A DNA stretch of 64,000 nucleotides from positions 992,001-1,056,000 of the forward strand of contig OZ253494.1 in NCBI GenBank assembly GCA_965262015.1, given 5' to 3'. Made by a program: the position numbers and the translations under genes. The DNA comes from G965262015 sp965262015. Its GTDB lineage: Bacteria > Spirochaetota > Leptospiria > Turneriellales > CBDBES01. Every line of letters begins with the position of its first letter. Position 1 is the stretch's first letter. Below are positions 8,275 to 15,852 of the stretch, one piece after another. Under the pieces are notes generated by a model that searched no databases, was not told the origin of the DNA, and worked only from the letters and a program-made list of their open reading frames with translations.

Positions 8275-9399
8275 ATGGCAAAAACTGAGTTACTGCCCGT
8301 TGTACAGCAGTCGCAAGATAAGGTTGATTTTTACAAACCCACGATAACAACACAGGAGCTTAAATCTGTTATGGAGTGTATGATACAAGATCAAGTTACT
8401 CCTGGCAAAGTAGTCAATCAATTTGCACAAGAATGTGCATCAACATTTGTATTTAAACAAGCTACTGCGTTATCCTCACTGCACACTGCATATCGTTGTG
8501 CACTGATGACATTGCAAACTGATACTGACGAAAAAGATAGCGAAATTATTTTATCCTCCTTTTCTCCCACATATATGTTAGATGCTATACTCTATGTAAA
8601 AGCAAGACCTCAAATTATAGATGTTGATAAAAAAAGCTTTCATATATCTACAGAAATGTTACTATACGAGATTAATGAAAAAACTAAAACTATCATTCTA
8701 TCGTTTCGATATGGCTCATTCTATGACTATACACCTCTTTTAGAGCAATTAGATGAAATAGATCCCCATAAAAAAATCAATGTTATTGTGGATATTTCTG
8801 AATTACCTTCAGTTGACGCTTTATCCCACTTATTAGCTTTGCCAAGAGTTAAATGGGTAGTCTTGGGTTTTGACGTCAATATGCTAGTAACCATGGGGAA
8901 AGGAGCTGTCCTCTTGACCAATAACACTAAACTGCACCATAAGCTAGCCACACTAAATACATCTTCATATAAGATCCCATATCGACCAGGATACGACTAC
9001 CAGATTACTGACTATCAGGCCGCAATGGGGTTGGATCAAATCAATATTTTATCTCTTCTACTAGAAAGGAACCAGAAAATTGGTAATTTATATATGAAAA
9101 CCTTGCTCTCTTCTTCTCTCCAAACGTATTTTACACATCCTCAACAAGATATTTATACTAGCTTTCCTGTGATAGATAATAAATCAAATAACCTATTGAA
9201 ACGTTATTTCCAAACTAAACATATTGAAATAAAATATCTTTGCCATCATAAACCATTACACCAACTTATGCAATTAGATCATAAAAAATTTATAAATACA
9301 GAAAAGCTATTTGCCACATCACTTTTGATACCTATCTATCCTTATCTAAATAAATTAAAAATAAATAGTGTTACCCAAGCCTTGCAAAAATTCCTATAA
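8275..9399 (+). CDS. DegT/DnrJ/EryC1-family aminotransferase-like protein lacking the PLP lysine
   Basis: This 374-residue protein has the fold-type I layout of DegT/DnrJ/EryC1/StrS sugar aminotransferases: an N-terminal 'FYKPTITTQELKSVMECM', a small-residue loop 'ATALSSLHTAYRCALM', 'RPQIIDVDKKSFHI', 'PGYDYQITDYQAAMGLDQ', and a C-terminal 'FATSLLIPIYP'. The usual segment S-F-x-x-x-K-x(4)-GEGG is 'LGFDVNMLVTMGKGAVLLT' (about residues 197-215), so Met203 stands where the Schiff-base Lys should be. It may be a non-catalytic or dehydratase-like relative. folE follows after 3 bases, so the two are co-transcribed. Confidence 0.7.
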   Translation: MAKTELLPVVQQSQDKVDFYKPTITTQELKSVMECMIQDQVTPGKVVNQFAQECASTFVFKQATALSSLHTAYRCALMTLQTDTDEKDSEIILSSFSPTYMLDAILYVKARPQIIDVDKKSFHISTEMLLYEINEKTKTIILSFRYGSFYDYTPLLEQLDEIDPHKKINVIVDISELPSVDALSHLLALPRVKWVVLGFDVNMLVTMGKGAVLLTNNTKLHHKLATLNTSSYKIPYRPGYDYQITDYQAAMGLDQINILSLLLERNQKIGNLYMKTLLSSSLQTYFTHPQQDIYTSFPVIDNKSNNLLKRYFQTKHIEIKYLCHHKPLHQLMQLDHKKFINTEKLFATSLLIPIYPYLNKLKINSVTQALQKFL

Positions 9400-9402
9400 G
9401 TA

Positions 9403-9972
9403 GTGATCATGCAACCTCAAGACCACATAAAATTACAGGGATTATATTATAATATTCTTCAAGAGTTGGGTGAAAACCCTGAAAGAGAAGGTTTGATACG
9501 TACTCCCGAGAGGGTTGCACATACACTTAGTTTCCTCACATCTGGTTATCACCAAAATATTAAAGATATTATAAATGATGCGATCTTTCAGTCTGAGTCA
9601 GAAGATATGATCATTGTAAAAGACATTGAACTATACAGTTTATGTGAACACCACATGCTACCCTTCTTTGGGAAGGTACATGTAGCCTATTTACCTGACC
9701 AGCACATTATTGGTGTAAGTAAGATACCACGGATAGTGGATTTATTTTCGCATAGACTACAGATACAAGAAAGGCTAACACAACAGATCGCTCATGCGAT
9801 TGAGCAAACTCTAAACACGAGAGGTGTTGGTGTAGTTATTAAGGCCCAACACCTCTGTATGATGATGCGAGGAGTACAAAAACAAAACTCACAACTTATT
9901 ACCAGCACAATGTTAGGTGCACTTAGAGAATCGCAAGCCTCTAGAACAGAATTTTTAAGCCTTATCCAATAG
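9403..9972 (+). CDS. folE: GTP cyclohydrolase I
   Basis: This enzyme converts GTP to 7,8-dihydroneopterin triphosphate, the first step of folate synthesis. The sequence contains the zinc site and active-site motifs 'LCEHHMLPFFGKVHVAY', 'IIGVSKIPRIVDLFSHRLQ', and 'VVIKAQHLCMMMRGVQK' with the second zinc Cys. Length (187-189) is typical of short FolE. The start is GTG 9403 or ATG 9409; the latter gives MQPQDHIKL. It ends one base before the stop of the convergent flaA1 gene. Confidence 0.96.
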   Translation: MIMQPQDHIKLQGLYYNILQELGENPEREGLIRTPERVAHTLSFLTSGYHQNIKDIINDAIFQSESEDMIIVKDIELYSLCEHHMLPFFGKVHVAYLPDQHIIGVSKIPRIVDLFSHRLQIQERLTQQIAHAIEQTLNTRGVGVVIKAQHLCMMMRGVQKQNSQLITSTMLGALRESQASRTEFLSLIQ

Positions 9973-9973
9973 A

Positions 9974-10828
9974 CTAATAGCCTTTTGGGGATGTTTTATT
10001 CTGCAGAGATTCATAGTATTTTTTAAGTCTTGCTTTTTTCTGTGCATCTTGTTCATCGAAGTGCATATCTGCTCCATCAAAATTGACATCATATATACGA
10101 GATAACGCTTTAAAGCTGTCAAAGAATATAATTACATCCTCTGATCTAGTGAGTGGAGTAGATCGTAAAACAAGCTTAAGCAAAATAAGTGTCTCTTTAC
10201 TATGTGGAAAGGAAGTTACCTTACGAGAAATGCCATGAGGTAATTTTACTTTGAGAGGTCTCCAACCCACAAAATCAATAGAACCAAAAGGTAGCACATG
10301 AACATTGCCATTCCAGTCCCGCACCCATGCTTCTAAGGTATATTCATTACCTCTACCAAGGACCCATACACTCAATGCTTCCACCTGACCTGGTAACTCA
10401 AGACCACGAATATCTGCATACTTAGGTTTATTATTTTCATCCAACTGCCCTAGTGGTTTACGTACTACATTAGTTGCTGGTGGCAACAACACTACCTTAT
10501 TATGGCCTGGATAAACAAAGTTAAACTTAATACCAAGAGAATTTTTATTTGCTTGGTTATATCCAAGAGCTTGGGGTCTACCTGGAATAATTTTGGCACT
10601 AGCTGATGCATTAGGTGCTCCGGGTTCTGCAATGATGTCCCACAGTGCAGTTTCCCATGACTCTATAATAAATGTTTCAACCGCATCTTTATCAACATCA
10701 CTACCTTCCAATGGACTTAACGCTCCAGCGAATACTGTTTCATTAAGTAAAAATACCTGTGCTGCAAATACCCATGTAAATAGTATAGCCTTTACAATTT
10801 TTTTCTCAATATTCATAATTTTCAACAC
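9974..10828 (-). CDS. flaA1: Flagellar filament outer-layer (sheath) protein FlaA, FlaA1-like
   Basis: A spirochaetal FlaA protein of about 284 residues with a signal peptide (AILFTWVFAAQVFLLNETVFA). The core motif 'VEALSVWVLGRGNEYTLEAW' is followed by 'VLPFGSIDFVGWRPLKVKLP', and a C-terminal segment 'RSEDVIIFFDSFKALSRIYD' carries the usual strand pattern. FlaA proteins decorate the FlaB core of periplasmic flagella. The frame extends to 10867, but GGAGG followed by 7 bases and GTG at 10828 fixes the likely start. It follows the other flaA gene directly. The numbering FlaA1/FlaA2 is by size and order as in Leptospira and is tentative. Confidence 0.85.
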   Translation of the reverse strand: MLKIMNIEKKIVKAILFTWVFAAQVFLLNETVFAGALSPLEGSDVDKDAVETFIIESWETALWDIIAEPGAPNASASAKIIPGRPQALGYNQANKNSLGIKFNFVYPGHNKVVLLPPATNVVRKPLGQLDENNKPKYADIRGLELPGQVEALSVWVLGRGNEYTLEAWVRDWNGNVHVLPFGSIDFVGWRPLKVKLPHGISRKVTSFPHSKETLILLKLVLRSTPLTRSEDVIIFFDSFKALSRIYDVNFDGADMHFDEQDAQKKARLKKYYESLQNKTSPKGY

Positions 10829-10860
10829 AATGCAACCTCCTTGTTTGCTCTTGAACAATC

Positions 10861-11574
10861 CTACCACAAGTCCCTAATCTTGCTACCAGGATAAGATGAT
10901 TTTGTTCTATCAACCTTCATCGTCAAATGATCTACATAGAAGTAAAAAGGACCCCCCACTTCTCGCTTATCTGATTCAACAAACATAGAGACGAACCTTA
11001 AGTTTTTATCAAATAGAGAAAATCGTGCATCTTGAGAAAGCCAACCAGGAAGCGTGACTGTGAGTTTTCTCCATCCGAAAAAGTTCAATCTGCCAGCACG
11101 TAGCTTATAAATCTTACCTGCGTAATTTCGGAACTTGAAATATAGAGTGTGACGATAATTTCGACCTAAAACCCAAATGGACACTTCTTTACCTATTCCT
11201 TCTACCCTGTACTCATGAGGTGGACGAATCTCTACTCTATCAAACCCTCGATCTTTAAAGTATGTTTTAATACCCAAGACATGATTTTTACCCTCTTGAA
11301 ATAATTGTTTTTCAGCCGTAGTTAAATTAGATGGAGCATACACATCAACCATTTTACCCAGCTGTAATTTTGTTTGTACCTTAGTATCACCAAGTGGTGA
11401 CGTAGAAAATGCACGCCAATCTTCAGCACTCTCAAAATCATTTAAAACATCATTGACTATAACAGATTTATTAGGCGTATTATCTGCTTCCTGTCCATAG
11501 ACACCAGATAAAACAGCAAAAAACACAAAAACACAATAGAGAACACACATCCTACAAGACACCATTAAAAACAT
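10861..11574 (-). CDS. flaA2: Flagellar filament outer-layer (sheath) protein FlaA, FlaA2-like
   Basis: A 237-residue FlaA homologue with a signal peptide (CVLYCVFVFFAVLSGVYG). It has the same core as its neighbour: 'GIGKEVSIWVLGRNYRHTLYF' and 'AGRLNFFGWRKLTVTLP', then 'GPFYFYVDHLTMKVD'. It precedes flaA1 in the order I recall from Leptospira. A strong ribosome site (GGAGGT, 8 bases before ATG 11574) is present. Only 28 bases separate it from two PUR-domain genes upstream on the same strand, suggesting a shared transcript. Confidence 0.83.
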   Translation of the reverse strand: MFLMVSCRMCVLYCVFVFFAVLSGVYGQEADNTPNKSVIVNDVLNDFESAEDWRAFSTSPLGDTKVQTKLQLGKMVDVYAPSNLTTAEKQLFQEGKNHVLGIKTYFKDRGFDRVEIRPPHEYRVEGIGKEVSIWVLGRNYRHTLYFKFRNYAGKIYKLRAGRLNFFGWRKLTVTLPGWLSQDARFSLFDKNLRFVSMFVESDKREVGGPFYFYVDHLTMKVDRTKSSYPGSKIRDLW

Positions 11575-11602
11575 GATTCATAACCTCCACAACTTTAGAA
11601 AA

Positions 11603-11824
11603 CTATCGGATATCTATACCATAATCTTTATCAATTATGGATTTTATTTTAGATAGACTTTCAATTATCTCATCTAACCCTTCGGCAGGTATATAAACAC
11701 AAATTTTTTTATGGTTAGAAAATTCACTTAATTTTAGGTAGTAACCTGCTTCATTCTTTTTCAAATCAATTAAAAATTTTTTACTGTTCGTTAATATTTT
11801 TTCTGTATGTAGCTCTATTTCCAT
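11603..11824 (-). CDS. PUR-domain (Pur-alpha-like, DUF3276) DNA/RNA-binding protein, copy A
   Basis: This 73-residue protein reads 'IELHTEKILTNSKKFLIDLK', 'GYYLKLSEFSNHKKICVYIP', 'LDEIIESLSKIKSII': the beta-beta-beta-beta-alpha PUR repeat found in small bacterial PUR proteins, including the Borrelia nucleic-acid-binding regulator BpuR. It likely dimerises and binds single-stranded DNA or RNA. It lies 28 bases upstream of flaA2, same strand. Except for the last codon it is identical to copy B; here an extra Arg precedes the stop. Confidence 0.75.
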   Translation of the reverse strand: MEIELHTEKILTNSKKFLIDLKKNEAGYYLKLSEFSNHKKICVYIPAEGLDEIIESLSKIKSIIDKDYGIDIR

Positions 11825-12072
11825 AATACCGTTAATATTAGATATCTATACCATAATCTTTATCAATTATGGATTTTATTTTAGATAGACTTTCAATTAT
11901 CTCATCTAACCCTTCGGCAGGTATATAAACACAAATTTTTTTATGGTTAGAAAATTCACTTAATTTTAGGTAGTAACCTGCTTCATTCTTTTTCAAATCA
12001 ATTAAAAATTTTTTACTGTTCGTTAATATTTTTTCTGTATGTAGCTCTATTTCCATAATACCGTTAATATTA
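11609..12072 (-). repeat. Perfect 232-bp tandem duplication carrying the PUR gene
   Basis: 11609-11840 and 11841-12072 appear identical base for base by eye, from GATATCTATACC to CCGTTAATATTA. Each unit holds one complete PUR-domain gene and its start region. No synonymous change separates them, so the duplication is recent or kept uniform by recombination. Confidence 0.85.
11838..12056 (-). CDS. PUR-domain DNA/RNA-binding protein, copy B
   Basis: 72 residues, identical over its whole length to the first 72 residues of copy A. The stop arises because the repeat junction changes the last codon. The ribosome site is weak in both copies (ACGG before ATT-ATG). The original promoter should lie upstream of this copy in 12060-12137, shared divergently with the methyltransferase gene. 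Confidence 0.75.
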   Translation of the reverse strand: MEIELHTEKILTNSKKFLIDLKKNEAGYYLKLSEFSNHKKICVYIPAEGLDEIIESLSKIKSIIDKDYGIDI

Positions 12073-12137
12073 GATTATGATGGCATGGCAATTGTAAATT
12101 AGTTAGTATTGAAAAAGTTCTTGGGAATTTATTTAGT

Positions 12138-13031
12138 ATGCCGACTCGTCATATAATGGATATTCATAATTTTTTAGATACTGTTTACGTAACTGACTGT
12201 TTTAAATTTGTTCAGAATTTACCTGGTAAATCCGTAGATTTAATGATCGCTGATGGTCCTTATGCTGTCACACAACATGACTGGGATAAAATTAATAGTG
12301 TACAAGAATATAATCTTGATATTATTAAAATGGCATCTTATTTGCTGACTCATACAGGGAGTTTATATTTATTTGGTAAATCTGATTGTATCGACTTTAT
12401 ACCATATAATCAGTATCTACATTTAAACGCAAAAATTATTTGGTATTCTCCTGCTCGTTTAGCTCAAGGACGCAAAAACTATACTAATAATTATGATCTC
12501 ATTGTACATTTTAGTAAAACAAAAAATTATACCTTTAACCTGGATGATATTCGTGTTCCTCAACTAGTGGAGCTTACTCACAGGATGCGTTGTGAAAAAG
12601 TACCTTCAGTAAAGGGAGGTAAATTTAGTAAAACCAAATTTAATAACAAGGGGAAAAATCCTGGCAATGTATGGGGTGATATCAAACAGCTGACATATAA
12701 ATCAAAAGAATTAGTAGCCCGCCATGCCTTGAATACTATACAAAAGCCTGAAGCGTTAATGAAGCGTATTATTTTGGCTAGTTCGAATCCTGGAGATATT
12801 ATATTTGATCCCTTCGTTGGAGTTGGAACTACTTTAAAAGTTGCTAAAGAGCTAGGACGACAGGCTTTTGGTTGTGAAATAAACAAAGAATATGCTCGTA
12901 TGGCTACCCTCAGACTACATGCTCAAGATTACTCTTGTTCACTACAATCCTCAGGACATCCAGAAAATATAGAAAAAACATATAACCCGTGGTCAGAACA
13001 ATCCAAGACACAGAATCATATAGTTGCCTAA
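12138..13031 (+). CDS. Orphan DNA methyltransferase (beta-class, N6-adenine or N4-cytosine)
   Basis: This 297-residue protein has motif IV as 'ADGPYA' (residues 38-43; the usual form is DPPY) ahead of the SAM-binding 'FDPFVGVGTT' (motif I, residues 223-232), the order of beta-class enzymes that modify exocyclic amines. 'HALNTIQKPEALMKRIILAS' matches the stretch before motif I. No restriction endonuclease lies beside it, so it is probably a solitary, possibly regulatory, methyltransferase. The start could also be ATG 12156. It overlaps the convergent DUF115 gene by 4 bases. The target site cannot be told. Confidence 0.85.
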   Translation: MPTRHIMDIHNFLDTVYVTDCFKFVQNLPGKSVDLMIADGPYAVTQHDWDKINSVQEYNLDIIKMASYLLTHTGSLYLFGKSDCIDFIPYNQYLHLNAKIIWYSPARLAQGRKNYTNNYDLIVHFSKTKNYTFNLDDIRVPQLVELTHRMRCEKVPSVKGGKFSKTKFNNKGKNPGNVWGDIKQLTYKSKELVARHALNTIQKPEALMKRIILASSNPGDIIFDPFVGVGTTLKVAKELGRQAFGCEINKEYARMATLRLHAQDYSCSLQSSGHPENIEKTYNPWSEQSKTQNHIVA

Positions 13032-14158
13032 CCAAATCTTTTACCTAATTGATAAAAGTAATTGAGTTCACTATTCACTCGATTTGCCGTAGTCCACATT
13101 CGAAAATGGTAACCTGAGTTTCTTAGATGTGTTACATGTTGAAAAGCTTTCATATCTCTGCCTACAACAAGTGGTAGTGAAGAATTTGGATATAAATAAT
13201 GAAACGTGGCTACCATAATACCATAAACATCCTGAGTATCATTTACTATATACGGAAAAGAATGTTCCACATCTTTCAAAAGAGGGTTAGAATTAGCGTA
13301 GGTATATTTTTGGAATGGCATTCTATAGTACATGGGCTGGGAAAATGGATCTAATATGATACGTATACGATGGGGATTAAGGGTATGCAAGATATAACTT
13401 ATATGTTCATAAGAACCAAACCCAGGATCAATGGAGAATACCAGTTCTGGATTTATGTTACGTAAAAAGCAACCAGCCAAGGCTGTATCAGCACACCACA
13501 GTACTGGATGGTTAGGTTGTTTTTCTATTTCATCTAAAAATAAATCTGCTTTGGGACTACCTAACACGAAAACCTCAGGTTTAGGTAAAGATTGTATTTG
13601 TTGGATAGATTGAGTTATTTGCCATTCTTGTTGATTCGCTCTAAAATTATATTCCCAATATCTAGAAAGATACTGGATTGTTTTTAATCTACGAGCGGTT
13701 TCAGTTAATAAGTATGTAATATATTCATGGGTTTTGGATGTGTAAGAAGAATCCTCTGAAAAAGAGGGGTGAAATTGAACAAAAAATTGGTTATTGGCCT
13801 GTATCTCTCTTAATCGATGTTGTAGGCCTGTTTCGTTCCATACGAGATAGGGATAGTGGGCTTCTAAAAATGTATGAGGTTTAAGAGAATTATCTGCCTC
13901 TATGGGGAAAGTAGCAATGGCAATCCATAGAAGATGAGTTAGGGAGTTTGTACTAATACCTTCTAAAATGGAACGGTGAAACGGGGCCACCCATATTAGA
14001 ATAGCTTTTTGTGATTTAGCTTGTTCTAGCTTAGATTGGAGTGCTTTTGCCTCTCTTCCTAGAGAACGATTACTATAAAACAAAACGAGATGATTGGCTT
14101 TTTGAAGGAGATACTGGCCATTCTGCACTACACTCTTCCATTGGGCAAATAAAGACAT
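13028..14158 (-). CDS. DUF115 / MptE-like 'motility-associated' protein
   Basis: A 376-residue protein with the DUF115 (6-hydroxymethylpterin pyrophosphokinase MptE-like) signature: 'PEVFVLGSPKADLFLDEIEK', 'VLWCADTALAGCFLRNINPE' and 'LVFSIDPGFGSYEH' (about residues 195-260). In spirochaetes and some epsilonproteobacteria such proteins sit with motility genes and are linked to flagellin glycosylation (Maf-like). The flaA pair lies 1.5 kb away on the same strand, which fits but does not prove a flagellar role. Exact activity unknown. Confidence 0.7.
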   Translation of the reverse strand: MSLFAQWKSVVQNGQYLLQKANHLVLFYSNRSLGREAKALQSKLEQAKSQKAILIWVAPFHRSILEGISTNSLTHLLWIAIATFPIEADNSLKPHTFLEAHYPYLVWNETGLQHRLREIQANNQFFVQFHPSFSEDSSYTSKTHEYITYLLTETARRLKTIQYLSRYWEYNFRANQQEWQITQSIQQIQSLPKPEVFVLGSPKADLFLDEIEKQPNHPVLWCADTALAGCFLRNINPELVFSIDPGFGSYEHISYILHTLNPHRIRIILDPFSQPMYYRMPFQKYTYANSNPLLKDVEHSFPYIVNDTQDVYGIMVATFHYLYPNSSLPLVVGRDMKAFQHVTHLRNSGYHFRMWTTANRVNSELNYFYQLGKRFG

Positions 14159-14199
14159 ACTTTACTGCTTGGGTTTAGTTTGCTTAGTTATAGTCGTTA

Positions 14200-14598
14200 T
14201 TATTCTTGATAGAAAAACTCGACAATGTTATTACTGGGATCTTTTACAAGAAAAGCTTCACCTTTAGAAATGGGATCTGGGCCAGATAAAATATCTATGT
14301 TATTTTCTTCTAGTATTTGTAGGGCGTCCGTAAAATCATCTGTATCCATGAGAAACGACAAAATGGGCATATCTGAGGGGAACTCCATTGCACCCTGTAT
14401 CTGCAAAAACCTAACCTTAATATTTTCAAACGAGAGAACTGCACTCTCAGGACCTTCTTGTAAAACATCAAAATCTAAAAAGCCACTGTAAAACTCTATT
14501 GTTTTACGGATATCAGTACTCGGCAAATTTAAAAAAGCAAAAGACTCAATTACTATCATAAGCATGAACAGAATATAGTTGTTAAACAAAGCTACCAC
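14200..14598 (-). CDS. VOC-family (glyoxalase/bleomycin-resistance fold) protein
   Basis: About 118-132 residues with a single VOC module: 'IESFAFLNLPSTDIRKTIEF' at the start, 'GFLDFDVLQEGPESAVLSFE', and 'SKGEAFLVKDPSNNIVEFFY' at the end, where the last Glu is a typical metal ligand. Such proteins bind metals and small substrates. The start at 14598 gives an unlikely hydrophobic lead; ATG 14556 (MIVIESF) fits the fold better. Its 5' end runs into a dispersed repeat. Confidence 0.65.
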   Translation of the reverse strand: MVALFNNYILFMLMIVIESFAFLNLPSTDIRKTIEFYSGFLDFDVLQEGPESAVLSFENIKVRFLQIQGAMEFPSDMPILSFLMDTDDFTDALQILEENNIDILSGPDPISKGEAFLVKDPSNNIVEFFYQE

Positions 14599-14636
14599 TA
14601 TTTTTTCTATGAAGTCTATAAAATCAAGTTTAACTC

Positions 14637-14816
14637 TGGACAGTTTAAGATTTACCGTAGGCTGTTTTTCTTAAAATACTAAAAATAAAGAGAGCAAGTA
14701 TGGTGAAAATTCCTTATTATCATCAACAAAAGGGACAGGTCAAAAATGGCTAACCCAGTCTACGCTGTCCAAAGCCAATACTAACCTAACTCTGCATTCT
14801 TAGCTTAATTCAGGTA
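14637..14816. repeat. Dispersed intergenic repeat, most complete copy (A), with short terminal inverted repeats
   Basis: A core of 135 bases is bounded by TGGACAG (14637-14643) and CTGTCCA (14765-14771); homology to other copies extends on both sides (from about 14591 to 14816). Shared segments include TTTAAGATTTACC, AAAGGGACAGGTC and AATGGCTAAC. Related pieces lie at 8161, 17430, 29594 and 55948. No long reading frame is present. It looks like a MITE or the remains of an insertion sequence. Confidence 0.6.
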
Positions 14817-14850
14817 TTTTAAGTAACTGACGTTATATGTAAAAAGTGTC

Positions 14851-14874
14851 ATCAACTGTACACAGTTGATGGGG
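14851..14874 (+). promoter_or_regulatory. Palindrome abutting the ribosome site of the 14879 gene
   Basis: ATCAACTGTACACAGTTGAT is an inverted repeat with 9-bp arms at 14851-14870, directly followed by GGGG and the ATG at 14879. It could be an operator or an RNA hairpin limiting ribosome access. The same placement is seen before both NHL genes. Confidence 0.45.
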
Positions 14875-14878
14875 TATT

Positions 14879-15409
14879 ATGGTTATTGATGAGCAGAAAG
14901 AGTTATGTAGTTCTAACGCAAAAATTATAGAGAAAACAAATGCAGAGATTATAAAGAATTTATATGGAATCTGTATTATATTCTTAAAATTTTATGTAGA
15001 TGATAAATTTAGACCTGACTTATCCTATCATTTACATTTTACAATATCGTCTGAAGAAGATAGTTATACTGCAATCTGCCTTGATACGGGTTCTATATTT
15101 ACGGATACACAGGAAAATTTTGAAAATATATTGTTAACGCTTATTGAGGATTTCATTGATTGTTTGTTTTATTCAATAGACAGAAAATTTGAAAATTCTG
15201 ATATTTACTTATTCAAGCATACAAAGGATAATAAAATTTGGGATGTGTTTAATAAAGTGAAAACAAATGCTTTTTATCAATCTATGAAAATGGAATTAGA
15301 TTATAATGAAAGTATTTTGGAAGATGGGAATAATTTTAAATATGAGTACAAAAAAAATAAATTATCTATTATTGGAGAGGTGATAGAAGAAAGAAAAGTA
15401 GCAGTATAG
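14879..15409 (+). CDS. Hypothetical cytoplasmic protein
   Basis: 176 residues, acidic and Asn/Ile/Lys-rich, no signal peptide or membrane segment. The middle (LSYHLHFTISSEEDSYTAIC, then FENILLTLIEDFIDCLFYSI) suggests mixed alpha/beta. I do not recognise a family. The next gene starts on the last base of its stop codon, so the pair is translationally coupled. Low GC and the position between a repeat element and an NHL gene suggest an accessory cassette. Confidence 0.55.
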   Translation: MVIDEQKELCSSNAKIIEKTNAEIIKNLYGICIIFLKFYVDDKFRPDLSYHLHFTISSEEDSYTAICLDTGSIFTDTQENFENILLTLIEDFIDCLFYSIDRKFENSDIYLFKHTKDNKIWDVFNKVKTNAFYQSMKMELDYNESILEDGNNFKYEYKKNKLSIIGEVIEERKVAV

Positions 15410-15669
15410 TGAAATATACAAGAGAGCAACTAACACAAGCTCTAAACAACTGTAACAATGTATTGGACATTTATTCTAAATATTCTAAAAAAATAAAGAT
15501 TAATTTTAATGGCATTAGGAAAGTAATATGGATTAACCATACGAATACAATACCTGAAAAAGATATTATATTACATATTGAAAGAATTAATAAGGGTTTG
15601 AACAAAGAACAACAACAAATTTCCATAGATGCATTTATTAGTGCTCTTAAGGAAGCTGTCCAGAGATGA
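15409..15669 (+). CDS. Hypothetical small protein coupled to its upstream neighbour
   Basis: 86 residues starting with GTG 15409 in a TAGTG overlap. It is basic with two likely helices (TREQLTQALNNCNNVLDIYS and the C-terminal SIDAFISALKEAVQ). No family recognised. The size and overlap resemble two-gene toxin-antitoxin or effector-immunity pairs, but nothing in either sequence confirms that. Confidence 0.5.
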   Translation: MKYTREQLTQALNNCNNVLDIYSKYSKKIKINFNGIRKVIWINHTNTIPEKDIILHIERINKGLNKEQQQISIDAFISALKEAVQR

Positions 15670-15711
15670 CACTGACGGCACCAAGATTTCATTTCCATCA
15701 TTTAAAAATAC

Positions 15712-15844
15712 TTGACATTTTTACTCTTTAGAACATGCATCCACACAGCTTCTCTGTGTTGCGTCGTGGCCGTGATAAGTCTTTCTTACACAGGCCAAAA
15801 AAAGAGATAAAATATTCGATTTAAACCAATCGAATATTAGGAGG
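15712..15844 (+). promoter_or_regulatory. Promoter region and hairpin leader of the second NHL gene
   Basis: TTGACATTTTTACTC at 15712 resembles the promoter start of the 5536 NHL gene; a good -10 box is not obvious. The leader forms a hairpin at 15743-15759 (ACACAG/CTGTGT) and a larger one at 15811-15838 with 11-bp arms (AATATTCGATT and its complement, 6-base loop). AGGAGG (15839-15844) follows the second hairpin with no gap, so the stem can directly influence ribosome access. Confidence 0.5.
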
Positions 15845-15852
15845 CATCAAAA

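Noticed and set aside
10593..10877. 94-codon plus-strand frame
   Set aside because: Antisense to the flaA1 signal region.
14879..15669. Firm toxin-antitoxin assignment
   Set aside because: Only size and overlap suggest it; no toxin or antitoxin fold motif is visible.
15739..15838. Known riboswitch in the NHL leader
   Set aside because: Two hairpins are present but I see no conserved core of a riboswitch class.
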